64,000 nt of DNA, taken from the NCBI RefSeq assembly GCF_004804355.1, contig NZ_SRWZ01000006.1, positions 62,001 to 126,000 on the forward strand. Reading direction: 5' to 3'. This document shows positions 36,538 through 46,678 of this stretch, piece after piece (the first letter of the stretch is position 1; each line of letters begins with the position of its first letter). Position numbers and translations under genes: made by a program. This stretch comes from Cognatitamlana onchidii. GTDB taxonomy: Bacteria; Bacteroidota; Bacteroidia; Flavobacteriales; Flavobacteriaceae. A model generated the notes under the pieces. That model searched no databases. It was not told the DNA's origin and saw only the letters and a list, made by a program, of their open reading frames with translations.

Positions 36538-37803
36538 TTAATCTTCAATTTCTCTTTGTCTTTTACCTGGGTACGCTAAAGCACCGTGCTCAGATAAATC
36601 AAGACCTTCAATCTCTACTTTTTCCGATACTCTTAGTCCTAAAGTCTTTTTCAACACCGTTAGGAAAACAAAAGAAGTAATTACAGCCCAAGCAGCATAT
36701 GCCAAAGTACCTATTAACTGAGTTACAAACTGTGAAGAACCTCCACCATTAAATAATCCAATTCCAGTATCTCCGTCAACACCCCAAAGTCCAATAACTA
36801 AAGTACCCCAAGCACCAGCAATACCATGTACTGAAAACGCACCTACGGCATCATCAACTTTAAGTTTTTGCTCTACAAGCTCCATTGAGAATACTACAAT
36901 AATACCACCAACAAAACCTGCTATAATAGCACCACCTTCAGTCATGTTTCCACAACCAGCTGTAATACTCACTAAACCAGCTAAGGCTCCATTTAACGTC
37001 ATATCTAAATTTGGCTTTTTGTATTTAAACCATGATAAGAAAAGAGCTCCAAGTGCACCGGCAGAAGCAGCCAAGTTAGTAACTAAAACTACCATAGAAG
37101 CACCTACAGCGTCATCACCACCCCAAGCTAATTGAGATCCACCATTAAATCCAAACCATCCAAACCATAAGATAAATACACCTAAGGCTGCTAATAATTT
37201 GTTATGACCAGGAATATTAACGGCTTTTCCATCCATGTATTTCCCTAATCTTGGTCCTACCAAATAAGCAGCAACTAAAGCAGCCCATCCACCAACAGCG
37301 TGTACAATAGAAGAACCAGCAAAATCGATAAAGCCCATTTGAGCTAACCAACCATCACCGTTCCATTGCCATCCACCAGCAATAGGGTAGATAAAAGCGG
37401 TTAATACTAAAGAGAAAATAAGGTAAGTTGAATATTTTGTTCTACCAGCAATAGCTCCAGATACAATAGTAGCAGCAGTAGCACAGAATACTGTTTGGAA
37501 AAATAAATCCGCTGGACCTTGGTTATACATAAGTCCACCCCAACCTATCCATCCGTTGGTGTCTCCATACATAAGCGAATACCCAATAAACCAAAATACT
37601 AGCGATCCTACTGCAATGTCCAATACATTTTTCATAGCAATATTTACAACGTTCTTTGAGCGGGTCATACCAGATTCAACTAAAGTGAATCCTGCTTGCA
37701 TTAAGAATACCAAGATACCAGAAATAAGCATCCATAACATTCCCATATCGCCTTCAACTGCGGCGGTGTCTTGCATTATAAGGGGCATATTAAATAATGA
37801 CAT
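36538..37803 (-). CDS. amt: Ammonium transporter, second paralogue
   Basis: A 421-residue Amt-family transporter, diverged from the 34756 gene but sharing the landmarks (FLMQAGFTLVESGMTRSKN, FIDFAGSSIVHAVGGWAALVAAYLVG, ILWFGWFGFNGGSQLA, DDAVGAFSVHGIAGAWGTLVIG). Its N-terminus is a short hydrophobic lead (MSLFNMPLIMQDTAAVEGDMGML), possibly part of the first helix region. It follows the porin gene across 94 bases that hold the porin terminator, so readthrough is possible. Confidence 0.95.
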   Translation of the reverse strand: MSLFNMPLIMQDTAAVEGDMGMLWMLISGILVFLMQAGFTLVESGMTRSKNVVNIAMKNVLDIAVGSLVFWFIGYSLMYGDTNGWIGWGGLMYNQGPADLFFQTVFCATAATIVSGAIAGRTKYSTYLIFSLVLTAFIYPIAGGWQWNGDGWLAQMGFIDFAGSSIVHAVGGWAALVAAYLVGPRLGKYMDGKAVNIPGHNKLLAALGVFILWFGWFGFNGGSQLAWGGDDAVGASMVVLVTNLAASAGALGALFLSWFKYKKPNLDMTLNGALAGLVSITAGCGNMTEGGAIIAGFVGGIIVVFSMELVEQKLKVDDAVGAFSVHGIAGAWGTLVIGLWGVDGDTGIGLFNGGGSSQFVTQLIGTLAYAAWAVITSFVFLTVLKKTLGLRVSEKVEIEGLDLSEHGALAYPGKRQREIED

Positions 37804-37837
37804 AATAAATAATTTTTAGGGTTAGTTAATTAAAGAA

Positions 37838-37864
37838 AAGGCAAGTTCTAAGAGAACTTGCCTT
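37838..37864 (-). terminator. Terminator between porin and amt genes
   Basis: AAGGCAAGTTCT pairs with AGAACTTGCCTT around a two- or three-base loop, with TTTTC following on the minus strand. It lies 34 bases after the porin stop and could be partially leaky toward amt. Confidence 0.75.
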
Positions 37865-37897
37865 GATTCTCTATATATGTGTTTTTTAAACTGTTTC

Positions 37898-38929
37898 TTA
37901 GAATGCGTAGATAGCAGCTAAAGTAAACGCAGCCAAACTATCCGTTGGAGCTCCGTCATTATCAATAAACTTACCGTAGAACATTCCGTCATCTTGGTTA
38001 GATAAGGCATCTAACCTAAGTTCTGGCTTGATAATTAAGTTATCAACAGTAAAACTTCCTGTTAAAGTAGTTGCAAACACAGATGGTAAATCATCACCAT
38101 CACCATGTAATGCGAAATACTCACCTCTTAAACCAATTGAGAAGCTGTCAGAAGCAGCTAACTGTGGATATAATGCAGCACCATAGAAACCAGATCCGTC
38201 ATTATCATTATATGCAGCGTTGATTCCTAAATAAAATGCATCTGTTAAATCAAAACCACCAGTGTAGTCAACTTCAAAACCTAAACCACCAGCATTACCA
38301 CTGTCATAGTATAAGTTTAAGAATTGTCCTTTGTAACCCAATTGAGCTCCAAGAGCATACTCTCCTGTCATAGAGATATCGTTCGTATCCCAAGGATTAG
38401 TAACAGCTAACATTAAGCTTAAATCATCAGATAAAGCAAAATCAGCTTTTAAACCCATATGAGAAAATGGACCACTTGAGAATAAATAAGAACAACTGTA
38501 GTTAAAGTTTCCTGCTGGAGCAATAACTTCATATCCTAAAAACGTATTCCATCTACCAAAGGTTAAGGTTGTTTTATCAGAAACATTCCAGTAAACATAA
38601 GCTTGATTTACAATACCGTCAACTATATCAGTATTAAAAGTAGCACCTGCTCCTCTTGGTCCAGTAACAAGATCAATCACCGCACCAGCTTTTTCTCCTT
38701 CATAGCCTACCACTAAGTTGGCCATACCTAAAGCGAAACCAGATTGACCTGCAAAAGCAGTTCCAAAAGTTGCGCCCTCATTATCGGGAGCTGTTAAGTA
38801 TGTTTGATAATAAGCATCCACAGAACCTGTAATTGAAAGTTTGCTTTCTGTCGCTTCTTCTTGAGCAAATAACGCTGTTGCTACAAAAAGCATTGAAAGA
38901 GTAAATAATTTTTTCATAATTGTTTTCAT
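37898..38929 (-). CDS. Outer-membrane beta-barrel porin (OmpL/BBP2-like)
   Basis: A 343-residue protein with a signal peptide (MKKLFTLSMLFVATALFAQ after a short lead). The mature part is an alternating-strand barrel (ESKLSITGSVDAYYQTYL, GMANLVVGYEGEKAGAVIDLV, DKTTLTFGRWNTFLGYEVIAPAG, LAAFTLAAIYAF) ending in a C-terminal aromatic residue (YAF), as expected for barrel assembly. It resembles the porins often annotated BBP2-type. Gene order beside amt, glnK and gltBD suggests uptake of a nitrogen source, an inference. Two large palindromes lie upstream. Confidence 0.87.
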   Translation of the reverse strand: MKTIMKKLFTLSMLFVATALFAQEEATESKLSITGSVDAYYQTYLTAPDNEGATFGTAFAGQSGFALGMANLVVGYEGEKAGAVIDLVTGPRGAGATFNTDIVDGIVNQAYVYWNVSDKTTLTFGRWNTFLGYEVIAPAGNFNYSCSYLFSSGPFSHMGLKADFALSDDLSLMLAVTNPWDTNDISMTGEYALGAQLGYKGQFLNLYYDSGNAGGLGFEVDYTGGFDLTDAFYLGINAAYNDNDGSGFYGAALYPQLAASDSFSIGLRGEYFALHGDGDDLPSVFATTLTGSFTVDNLIIKPELRLDALSNQDDGMFYGKFIDNDGAPTDSLAAFTLAAIYAF

Positions 38930-38945
38930 TTTAAGTTATTTAATT

Positions 38946-39000
38946 AAGTAAGCCTAAATCGTTTGTTATTGTTTTTTTGGTTGTTTTAACAGGCTTACTT
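38946..39000 (-). promoter_or_regulatory. Inverted repeat in the porin 5' leader
   Basis: AAGTAAGCCT at 38946-38955 and AGGCTTACTT at 38991-39000 form a perfect 10-bp inverted repeat with a 35-base loop spanning most of the predicted porin leader (about 39010 to 38929). It could be a leader RNA stem controlling expression or stability. Confidence 0.45.
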
Positions 39001-39016
39001 TTCCTTAAGAACGAGT

Positions 39017-39024
39017 CAAAACTA
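39017..39024 (-). promoter_or_regulatory. -7 element TAGTTTTG of the porin gene
   Basis: The minus strand reads TAGTTTTG, an exact TAnnTTTG match. Transcription would start near 39010, about 80 bases before the ATG. No -33 TTG is present; the palindrome at 39039-39063 occupies that position. Confidence 0.5.
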
Positions 39025-39038
39025 AATCAAATTCACAT

Positions 39039-39063
39039 AACCCCCATAAAAAATAGGGGTATT
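39039..39063. promoter_or_regulatory. Operator-like palindrome A upstream of the porin gene
   Basis: ACCCCCATAAAAAATAGGGGT is an imperfect palindrome around an AT-rich centre. Its centre is about 41 bases upstream of the inferred porin start site. The reverse complement of this site shares TACCCCTATTTTTT with palindrome B. Confidence 0.5.
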
Positions 39064-39090
39064 TGTGTAACTTTTATTAAAATTAAAATT

Positions 39091-39116
39091 TTACCCCTAT
39101 TTTTTTAAGGGTATTT
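39091..39116. promoter_or_regulatory. Operator-like palindrome B upstream of the porin gene
   Basis: TACCCCTATTTTTTTAAGGGTA, a second copy of the same motif in the opposite orientation, 52 bases (about five helical turns) from palindrome A. It lies between the porin and gltB genes and may act on either. Confidence 0.5.
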
Positions 39117-39427
39117 ACAATAATTCGTTGTTTTTTGATTTTTCAACAAACCTAGTATTTGAATTATTGTCAGTATTTTCCATGGATTACTGATATAATT
39201 TTGAAGAATTCAAGAAAACCATACAAGAAATTCAGATATCTACATTTAACACCATATAATATGATTTGATGATTTATTAAAAAAGTGGTGGAATATTGAT
39301 ATATAATTATTTTTATCTCGAGATAGCTTCTAAAATCGAAATAATGAAAACGCCTTTATTGTAATTCGAAAAGTAGAGCGTATCTTAGCGCTTCAACTCA
39401 AGTTTTTAAAACCAATATTTGTTGATT

Positions 39428-42400
39428 ATGCTGAAGAAACAAGGACTTTATTTACCGGAATTTGAACATGAAAATTGTGGTGCCGGTTTTATTTGTAATC
39501 TTAAAGGAGAGAAGACAAATCAAATCATCCATGATGCTTTAGAAATTCTAGTAAAATTAGAGCACCGTGGTGGTGTAAGTGCTGATGGAAAAACTGGTGA
39601 TGGTGCTGGTTTGTTAATTGATATCCCTCATGACTATTTTAAGCGTGTTTGTGCGTTTTCACTTCCAGAACAAAGAGAATACGCTGTTGGTATGGTTTTC
39701 TTACCAAAAGTAAAAAACCAATATGAATTTTGTAAAGCTACTTTCGAAGCCGAAGTAAAAGCGCAAGGCCTGTCTATTTTAGGCTGGAGAAAAGTCCCTG
39801 TAGATTCTACACAATTAGGACAAATAGCCTTGGCTTCAGAACCTAATATAGAACAACTTTTTATTGGAAAAACAGACCCGATAGATGAGGCTACTTTTAA
39901 GGCCAAATTATATGCTGCCCGTAAAATTACTGAGCATGCCATAAGAGAATCGAAAATCTCTGAAAGTGATTATTTTTACGTACCAAGTTTATCGACAACA
40001 ACCATTATCTACAAAGGCATTATTATGCCAGAAGATATTGGCCCTTATTATACCGATTTACAACAGCAAGATCTTGTAACCAGACTGGCTCTGGTACATC
40101 AGCGATTCTCAACGAATACCATGCCTACTTGGGAGTTGGCACAACCATTTCGCTTTATGTGTCAAAATGGTGAAATTAACACCTTACGCGGAAACGTAAG
40201 TAGAATGCGTGTGCGTGAAGAAATTATGAGAAGTGATGTCTTTGGTCCTCAAATAGACAAACTTTTCCCGATTATTTTACCTGGAAAATCGGATTCTGCA
40301 TCTATGGATATGGTTGTTGAATTATTAACACATACCGATAGATCTTTACCAGAAATCATGATGATGATGATTCCTGAAGCATGGGAAAAACACAAAACCA
40401 TGAGTGACGACAAAAAGGCGTTTTATGAGTACAACGGCTGTATCATGGAGCCTTGGGATGGACCAGCTTCAGTACCTTTTACTGATGGAGACTACATTGG
40501 AGCCTTGTTAGATAGAAACGGATTAAGACCATCAAGATACACCGTAACCAAAAGTGGTAAATTAATTATGTCTTCAGAGATTGGCGTTGTAAAAGTAGAC
40601 CCTGAAGATGTAAAAGAACACGGACGATTAGAACCAGGAAAAATGTTCTTGGTAGACATGAATGAAGGTCGCATTATAGAAGATGAAGAGATTAAAACAA
40701 AAATCGTTTCTGAAAGACCTTATAAAGCATGGTTAGATAAAACGCGTTTACACTTAAGAGACGTTCCTTACACGAATGAAACGTGTCCAATCGAAACTAT
40801 CGACATAAAAACACGCCAACGTTTATTTAACTATACGTTCGAGGATATTCAAGAAGTTATCACCCCAATGGCTGTGGCAGGAAAAGAAGCCTTAGGCTCC
40901 ATGGGAATTGATACCCCGCTTGCCGTTTTATCAGACAGGCCTCAACTTATTTCGAACTATTTCAAGCAATTATTTGCTCAGGTTACCAACCCTCCATTGG
41001 ACGGTATTCGAGAAGAAATTGTAACCGATATTAGCTTAAACCTTGGTAAAGACAGAAATATTTTTAGCATTACAGAAAGACAGTGTAGAAAACTACGAAT
41101 TCAAAATCCTGTTATTTCTAATGGCGATCTAGAAAAAATAAGAACCATAAAGATAGAGAGTTTTAAAGCAGAAACTATTCAAATGCTTTATCCAAAAGCC
41201 CAAGGCTTAAATGGTCTTGAAGATGCGCTTGAAGATATTGTTAGACAAGTTGAAAAAGCTTTAGAAAGAAAAACAAATATTATTATTCTTTCAGATAGAG
41301 GTGTAAATCAAGAAAACGCACCTATCCCAGCACTTTTGGCCTGTTCGTACGTTAATCATCAACTTAATCGTTTACGTAAGCGTTCTTATTTCGATATTAT
41401 CATAGAGTCTGCGGAGCCACGCGAACCACATCATTTTGCTACCTTATTTGGTTATGGTGCTAGTGCCATTAACCCTTATATGGTGAATGAGATTATAAGA
41501 ATGCAGGTTAAAGAAGGCTTTATTACAGGTATGGACGAGCAAAAGGCTGTCGATAATTTTAATAAAGCCATAGGTAAAGGTATTCTTAAAATCATGAATA
41601 AAATTGGAATCTCGACATTACATTCTTATAGAGGTTCACAAATTTTTGAAATTGTTGGTTTTAACTCTCAGTTTGTAGAAAAGTACTTCCCTTATACAGC
41701 TTCAAGAGTTGAAGGTATTGGTTTGTATGAAATCGAAAAAGAAATCAACCAACGATATAAACAGGCCTATCCTGACAACAAAGTTGACAAAAAATTAGGA
41801 TTAAATATTGGTGGTGATTACCGCTGGAGACGTAATGGCGAAAGACACTTGTTTAATCCTACAACGGTTGCTAAATTGCAGCAAGCCGTGAGGTTAAGTG
41901 ATCAGAAAAGTTATGATGTATACTCAAAAACTATCAATGAACAGTCTGAAAACTTAATGACTATTCGTGGCCTATTTGAGTTCGATAATTTAGACCCTAT
42001 CCCTCTTGATGAAGTAGAGCCATGGACAGAAATAGTAAAGCGTTTTAAAACAGGCGCCATGTCTTACGGATCTATTTCAAGAGAAGCTCATGAAAACCTT
42101 GCCATTGCCATGAACCGTATTGGAGGTAAATCTAACTCTGGTGAAGGTGGTGAAGACAGAAAACGTTTCCAGAAAGATGTTAATGGTGATAGCCGAAATT
42201 CGGCGATTAAACAGGTAGCTTCTGGACGATTTGGAGTAACTTCACACTACCTAACCAATGCACGTGAGATTCAGATAAAAATGGCCCAAGGTGCAAAACC
42301 TGGAGAAGGAGGACAACTTCCTGGAGAAAAGGTACTACCTTGGATTGCATCGGCAAGAAATTCAACGCCTTTTGTTGGATTAATTTCTCCACCGCCTCAT

Positions 42401-43942
42401 CACGATATTTACTCTATTGAAGATTTAGCACAGCTAATCTTCGATTTAAAAAATGCGAATAGAGATGCACGCGTTAACGTAAAACTAGTATCAGAAGTTG
42501 GTGTTGGTACTATTGCTGCTGGTGTAGCAAAAGCGAAAGCTGATGTGGTATTAATATCTGGTTACGATGGTGGTACAGGAGCCTCTCCGCTTACATCACT
42601 TAAACATGCCGGACTACCATGGGAGCTTGGTTTATCTGAAGCACAACAAACACTTGTACTTAATAACTTAAGAAGTAGAATTGTTGTAGAGTGCGATGGT
42701 CAGTTAAAAACAGGTCGAGACGTTGCCATTGCAGCCTTATTAGGAGCTGAAGAATTTGGCTTTGCTACTGCTCCGCTTGTTGCCTCTGGATGTATAATGA
42801 TGCGTAAGTGTCATTTAAATACCTGCCCAGTTGGTATTGCCACTCAAGATAAAGAGTTACGTAAAAACTTTAAAGGCACGCCAGAACATGTAATTAATTT
42901 CTTCTATTATGTTGCTGAAGAATTAAGAAAAATTATGGCGCAATTAGGGTTTAGAACGCTGGCCGAAATGGTTGGGCAAACGCATAAAATTAATGCAAAC
43001 AAAGCTATTAAACACTATAAGGCTAAAGGTCTAGATTTATCAAGTATTTTGCATAGACCATCTGTATATAAAGAACTTACCGTTCGCAATACCGAAACGC
43101 AAGACCATAATTTAGATAACGTTCTTGACTTTACGATACTAAAAGATTCTCATAGAGCTTTATATAGAAAGGAAAAAACAAACCTTTCATACCCTATAAA
43201 AAACATCGATAGAACGGTAGGAGCCATAGTAAGTAACGAAATTTCAAAAATTTATGGCCATTTAGGCTTACCTGAAGACACCTTAAATATTAGTTTTACA
43301 GGCTCTGCAGGGCAAAGTTTTGGAGCCTTTGGTGCTCATGGTTTAACATTTACTGTAGATGGCAATACCAACGACTACCTTGGTAAAGGGCTGTCTGGAG
43401 CCAAACTTATTGTTAAAAAACCAGACGCTGCCGATTTTATAGCAGAACATAATATTATTGTTGGTAATGTATGCTTATTTGGAGCTGTTGAAGGCGAGGC
43501 CTATATAAATGGTATTGCTGGAGAACGTTTTGCCGTTAGAAACTCGGGCGCCAGTGCCGTTGTTGAAGGTGTAGGTGATCACTGTTGTGAGTACATGACT
43601 GGAGGAAAAGTAATCGTTCTAGGAGACACAGGTAGAAACTTTGCTGCTGGTATGAGTGGAGGTATAGCCTATGTTTATGATCCAGAAAACAAATTTGTAA
43701 ATGGTTTATGTAATACGGAAACCATTGAATTTGAAGATATCACTTCAGAAGATGCAGCAGACTTAAAAGCATCTATTGAAAAACACACACTGTATACTAA
43801 CAGTAACAAAGGCCAAGAATTATTAGCCGATTGGGATACCAGTTTAGGAAACTTTGTGAAAGTGATGCCAATAGAGTATAAAAAAGCCCTTGCGCGTTTA
43901 GCAAAAGGAGAAGTAATGGTTGAAGAATTAGAAATAGCATAA
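39428..43942 (+). CDS. gltB: Glutamate synthase, large subunit
   Basis: With GltD it makes two glutamates from glutamine and 2-oxoglutarate. The 1504-residue protein has the class II glutamine amidotransferase domain beginning at the conserved Cys17 ([10 protein letters not shown]), exposed after removal of a 16-residue propeptide; the FMN/synthase barrel with [13 protein letters not shown]; the 3Fe-4S cysteines in [20 protein letters not shown]; and the C-terminal GXGXG-rich beta-helix domain ([21 protein letters not shown]). The start is the ATG at 39428 ([17 protein letters not shown]); an upstream TTG would only add three residues. Next gene gltD is 5 bases downstream. Confidence 0.97.
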   Translation: MLKKQGLYLPEFEHENCGAGFICNLKGEKTNQIIHDALEILVKLEHRGGVSADGKTGDGAGLLIDIPHDYFKRVCAFSLPEQREYAVGMVFLPKVKNQYEFCKATFEAEVKAQGLSILGWRKVPVDSTQLGQIALASEPNIEQLFIGKTDPIDEATFKAKLYAARKITEHAIRESKISESDYFYVPSLSTTTIIYKGIIMPEDIGPYYTDLQQQDLVTRLALVHQRFSTNTMPTWELAQPFRFMCQNGEINTLRGNVSRMRVREEIMRSDVFGPQIDKLFPIILPGKSDSASMDMVVELLTHTDRSLPEIMMMMIPEAWEKHKTMSDDKKAFYEYNGCIMEPWDGPASVPFTDGDYIGALLDRNGLRPSRYTVTKSGKLIMSSEIGVVKVDPEDVKEHGRLEPGKMFLVDMNEGRIIEDEEIKTKIVSERPYKAWLDKTRLHLRDVPYTNETCPIETIDIKTRQRLFNYTFEDIQEVITPMAVAGKEALGSMGIDTPLAVLSDRPQLISNYFKQLFAQVTNPPLDGIREEIVTDISLNLGKDRNIFSITERQCRKLRIQNPVISNGDLEKIRTIKIESFKAETIQMLYPKAQGLNGLEDALEDIVRQVEKALERKTNIIILSDRGVNQENAPIPALLACSYVNHQLNRLRKRSYFDIIIESAEPREPHHFATLFGYGASAINPYMVNEIIRMQVKEGFITGMDEQKAVDNFNKAIGKGILKIMNKIGISTLHSYRGSQIFEIVGFNSQFVEKYFPYTASRVEGIGLYEIEKEINQRYKQAYPDNKVDKKLGLNIGGDYRWRRNGERHLFNPTTVAKLQQAVRLSDQKSYDVYSKTINEQSENLMTIRGLFEFDNLDPIPLDEVEPWTEIVKRFKTGAMSYGSISREAHENLAIAMNRIGGKSNSGEGGEDRKRFQKDVNGDSRNSAIKQVASGRFGVTSHYLTNAREIQIKMAQGAKPGEGGQLPGEKVLPWIASARNSTPFVGLISPPPHHDIYSIEDLAQLIFDLKNANRDARVNVKLVSEVGVGTIAAGVAKAKADVVLISGYDGGTGASPLTSLKHAGLPWELGLSEAQQTLVLNNLRSRIVVECDGQLKTGRDVAIAALLGAEEFGFATAPLVASGCIMMRKCHLNTCPVGIATQDKELRKNFKGTPEHVINFFYYVAEELRKIMAQLGFRTLAEMVGQTHKINANKAIKHYKAKGLDLSSILHRPSVYKELTVRNTETQDHNLDNVLDFTILKDSHRALYRKEKTNLSYPIKNIDRTVGAIVSNEISKIYGHLGLPEDTLNISFTGSAGQSFGAFGAHGLTFTVDGNTNDYLGKGLSGAKLIVKKPDAADFIAEHNIIVGNVCLFGAVEGEAYINGIAGERFAVRNSGASAVVEGVGDHCCEYMTGGKVIVLGDTGRNFAAGMSGGIAYVYDPENKFVNGLCNTETIEFEDITSEDAADLKASIEKHTLYTNSNKGQELLADWDTSLGNFVKVMPIEYKKALARLAKGEVMVEELEIA

Positions 43943-43947
43943 TTGTC

Positions 43948-45411
43948 ATGGGTAAAGTAACCGGATTTAAAGAATTTGAAAGACAAGATGAAACATACTC
44001 ACCAGTTGAGGATCGTGTTAAACATTATAAAGAATTTACTGTTCCCTTAAGTGAAGCAGAGTTAACAAAGCAAGGATCGCGTTGTATGGATTGCGGAATT
44101 CCATTTTGCCATAGTGGATGTCCACTTGGTAATTTAATTCCAGACTTTAACCATATGGTGCATCAAGGAGAATGGCAAAAAGCTTCTTGGTTGTTGCACT
44201 CTACAAATAACTTCCCAGAATTTACGGGCAGACTATGCCCTGCGCCTTGTGAAAAATCCTGTGTGCTAGGTATTATTGAAGATCCTGTTTCTATTGAAAA
44301 TATTGAGAAAAACATTGTAGAACGTGCTTTTAAGGAGGGTTGGATAAAACCACAACCACCAAAAACAAGAACAGGAAAAACCATTGCTGTTGTTGGGTCT
44401 GGTCCTGCTGGATTGGCAGCTGCTCAACAATTAAATAGAGCTGGGCATACCGTAACCGTTTTTGAACGTGATGATGAAATTGGGGGGCTATTACGCTATG
44501 GTATCCCTAATTTCAAAATGGAAAAAGAAATTATTGACCGTAGACTTGCCATTTTGGAAGCCGAAGGCATCACATTTAAGACCAATGTTAATGTTGGTGT
44601 TAATTATGATACTGAGGAATTAAAAAGCTTTGATGCTGTTGTGCTTTGTGGTGGTGCTACAGAAAGACGTAGTTTGCCAACACCAGGTATTGATGCCGAT
44701 GGTGTGGTTCAAGCCATGGATTTTTTAACACAGCAAACAAAAGTATTATTTGGTAAAAAAGTAGAAAACCAAGTAATGGCTACAGATAAAAACGTGATTG
44801 TAATTGGTGGTGGTGATACAGGATCTGACTGTATTGGAACCTCAAACCGTCATGGAGCTAAATCTGTAGTAAACTTTGAAATTATGCCTAAACCACCAGG
44901 GCATCGTTCTCCAACAACACCATGGCCGTATTGGCCTCTTCAGTTAAAAACCTCTTCTTCTCATCAAGAAGGTGTAGAACGCAATTGGTTAATAAACACT
45001 AAAGAGTTTGTTACCGATGAGAACGGCAAATTAACCGCATTAAAAACGGTTAATGTAGAATGGAAAATGGTTCCTGGTCAGCGTCCTCAGCTTGTAGAAA
45101 TTGAAGGTACTGAAAAAACTTGGCCTTGTGAATTAGCTTTATTAGCGCTTGGGTTTACTGGACCAGAAAGCACTTTAGCCGACAAGTTAGGCATAGAAAC
45201 CGATGCACGTTCTAACTACAAAGCGGAATACGGCAAATACCAAACCAATATCCCTAACATCTTTACTGCAGGCGATATGCGTCGCGGCCAATCGTTGATT
45301 GTATGGGCTATTTCTGAAGGTAGAGAAGCCGCTAGACAAGTAGATTTATATTTAATGGGTAAATCTAATTTACCATCAAAAGATATGTCTGGCGATTTAG
45401 TTGCTATGTAA
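43948..45411 (+). CDS. gltD: Glutamate synthase, small subunit
   Basis: Supplies electrons from NAD(P)H to GltB. The 487-residue protein has the N-terminal 4Fe-4S cluster region (CMDCGIPFCHSGCPLGNLIPD and CPAPCEKSCVLG), the FAD motif GKTIAVVGSGPAGLAAAQQL and the second nucleotide-binding motif VIVIGGGDTGSDCIGTS, then GDMRRGQSLIVWAISEGREAARQ at the end. It starts 5 bases after gltB and is followed by a terminator. Confidence 0.97.
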   Translation: MGKVTGFKEFERQDETYSPVEDRVKHYKEFTVPLSEAELTKQGSRCMDCGIPFCHSGCPLGNLIPDFNHMVHQGEWQKASWLLHSTNNFPEFTGRLCPAPCEKSCVLGIIEDPVSIENIEKNIVERAFKEGWIKPQPPKTRTGKTIAVVGSGPAGLAAAQQLNRAGHTVTVFERDDEIGGLLRYGIPNFKMEKEIIDRRLAILEAEGITFKTNVNVGVNYDTEELKSFDAVVLCGGATERRSLPTPGIDADGVVQAMDFLTQQTKVLFGKKVENQVMATDKNVIVIGGGDTGSDCIGTSNRHGAKSVVNFEIMPKPPGHRSPTTPWPYWPLQLKTSSSHQEGVERNWLINTKEFVTDENGKLTALKTVNVEWKMVPGQRPQLVEIEGTEKTWPCELALLALGFTGPESTLADKLGIETDARSNYKAEYGKYQTNIPNIFTAGDMRRGQSLIVWAISEGREAARQVDLYLMGKSNLPSKDMSGDLVAM

Positions 45412-45433
45412 GATGTAATATTAAAGCATATAT

Positions 45434-45463
45434 AAAAAGCGAACCTTATATGGTTCGCTTTTT
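45434..45463 (+). terminator. Terminator of gltBD
   Basis: AAAAAGCGAACC pairs with GGTTCGCTTTTT around TTATAT, followed by GTTTTT. It may also stop the convergent nadD transcript. Confidence 0.9.
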
Positions 45464-45487
45464 GTTTTTATAGAGACCAACAAATAG

Positions 45488-46066
45488 CTATTTATAAAAA
45501 TTCATGTGATCTAAATACTCCCAAACAGGTTCTGGAAACATAGGTTTTACGTTTTTCCCAGCCGCTATGGCTTTTCTTATAAACGTAGAAGATATTTGCA
45601 TGACTGGCGCATCAATAAAATGAATTCTTTTATGATCATGAAAGTCTGTTTTTACCTCCTCTTTAGAGATTCTTGGGTACACATAAATATGATGACGATC
45701 TAAAATAACTTCATAGTTTTTCCACTTATGAAAGCTTTTTAAATTATCTTCTCCCATAATTAAAGAAAACTCATGACTGGGATACTTTTCTTCTAAATAC
45801 GCCAAGGTATTCACTGTGTAATTAGGCTCCGGAAGATTAAATTCAATACTGCTTGGTTCTAGATGCGGATAATCTTTGGTCGCTCTATATACCATTTCTA
45901 AGCGTTGATGATTATCTAATAACGTCGATTTTTTCTTAAAAGGATTATGCGGCGTCACAACAAACCAAACCTGATCTAAATCACTAAACTCCGCAATATG
46001 GTTAGCAATAATAAGGTGACCCACATGAATAGGATTAAAAGAACCAAAATACAAGCCTATTTTCAT
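45488..46066 (-). CDS. nadD: Nicotinate-nucleotide adenylyltransferase
   Basis: Adenylates nicotinate mononucleotide in NAD synthesis, complementing nadAB in this window. The 192 residues contain the nucleotidyltransferase motifs GLYFGSFNPIHVGHLIIA (the HxGH signature as HVGH) and QISSTFIRKAIAAGK (the ISSTFIR signature). It is downstream of gmk and yicC with only 9 bases to gmk, so the three form an operon. Confidence 0.94.
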   Translation of the reverse strand: MKIGLYFGSFNPIHVGHLIIANHIAEFSDLDQVWFVVTPHNPFKKKSTLLDNHQRLEMVYRATKDYPHLEPSSIEFNLPEPNYTVNTLAYLEEKYPSHEFSLIMGEDNLKSFHKWKNYEVILDRHHIYVYPRISKEEVKTDFHDHKRIHFIDAPVMQISSTFIRKAIAAGKNVKPMFPEPVWEYLDHMNFYK

Positions 46067-46075
46067 GCTTCTTTG

Positions 46076-46663
46076 TTATGAATTAATAAACGTACTTACT
46101 TTTTCATAAGCTTCTTCAAGAGCATGTTCTAAAGTATCATTCACAACAATGGTATCAAATAACGGCGATGTTGCTAATTCTGCAGACGCCTTGGCAACAC
46201 GCATGTTTATTTTATCTTCACTCTCTGTTTTTCTCTTTTTCAAACGAATTTTTAATTCATCAACACTTGGAGGTTTAACAAAAACGGCAAGCGTTTCTTC
46301 AGGAAACTTTCTTTTTATACGAAGCCCGCCAGACACATCAATATCAAAAATAACGTTCTTGCCCTGAGCCCAAATACGCTCCACTTCTGTTTTTAAAGTC
46401 CCATAAAAATTATCGCGATATACCTCTTCCCATTCCAAAAAAGCATCACTTTTTATTTTACTTTTAAACTCTTCTGCAGATAGGAAGTAATAATCTTTCC
46501 CGTGTTCTTCCGTGCCCCTTTTTGCACGAGACGTTGCAGAGATTGAAAACTCCAGGTTTAACTCTTTATTTTTAAGAAGATGCCTAACAATGGTAGTTTT
46601 TCCTGAGCCTGATGGAGCAGAAAAAACAATGAGCTTTCCTTTTTTCTTCATATTCTTTTCCAT
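46076..46663 (-). CDS. gmk: Guanylate kinase
   Basis: Phosphorylates GMP to GDP. The 195 residues carry the P-loop GKLIVFSAPSGSGKTTIV and the GMP-binding segment ISATSRAKRGTEEHGKDYYFL. Either of two ATG codons (46663 or 46651) may start it; the shorter, MKKKGKL, gives the usual family N-terminus. It lies 15 bases downstream of yicC. Confidence 0.95.
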   Translation of the reverse strand: MEKNMKKKGKLIVFSAPSGSGKTTIVRHLLKNKELNLEFSISATSRAKRGTEEHGKDYYFLSAEEFKSKIKSDAFLEWEEVYRDNFYGTLKTEVERIWAQGKNVIFDIDVSGGLRIKRKFPEETLAVFVKPPSVDELKIRLKKRKTESEDKINMRVAKASAELATSPLFDTIVVNDTLEHALEEAYEKVSTFINS

Positions 46664-46678
46664 TGTAAATGACTTTAA

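Larger units (their letters stand above)
38930..39427. other. Divergent porin-gltB regulatory region
   Basis: About 500 bases without a gene. The first half holds the porin leader, its -7 element and two palindromes (listed separately). From 39120 to 39427 toward gltB I see AT-rich sequence with no exact -7 element and no small gene. Confidence 0.6.

Noticed and set aside
39120-39427. Small gene or riboswitch upstream of gltB
   Set aside because: Only AT-rich sequence with no start-RBS-ORF and no known riboswitch fold could be made out.
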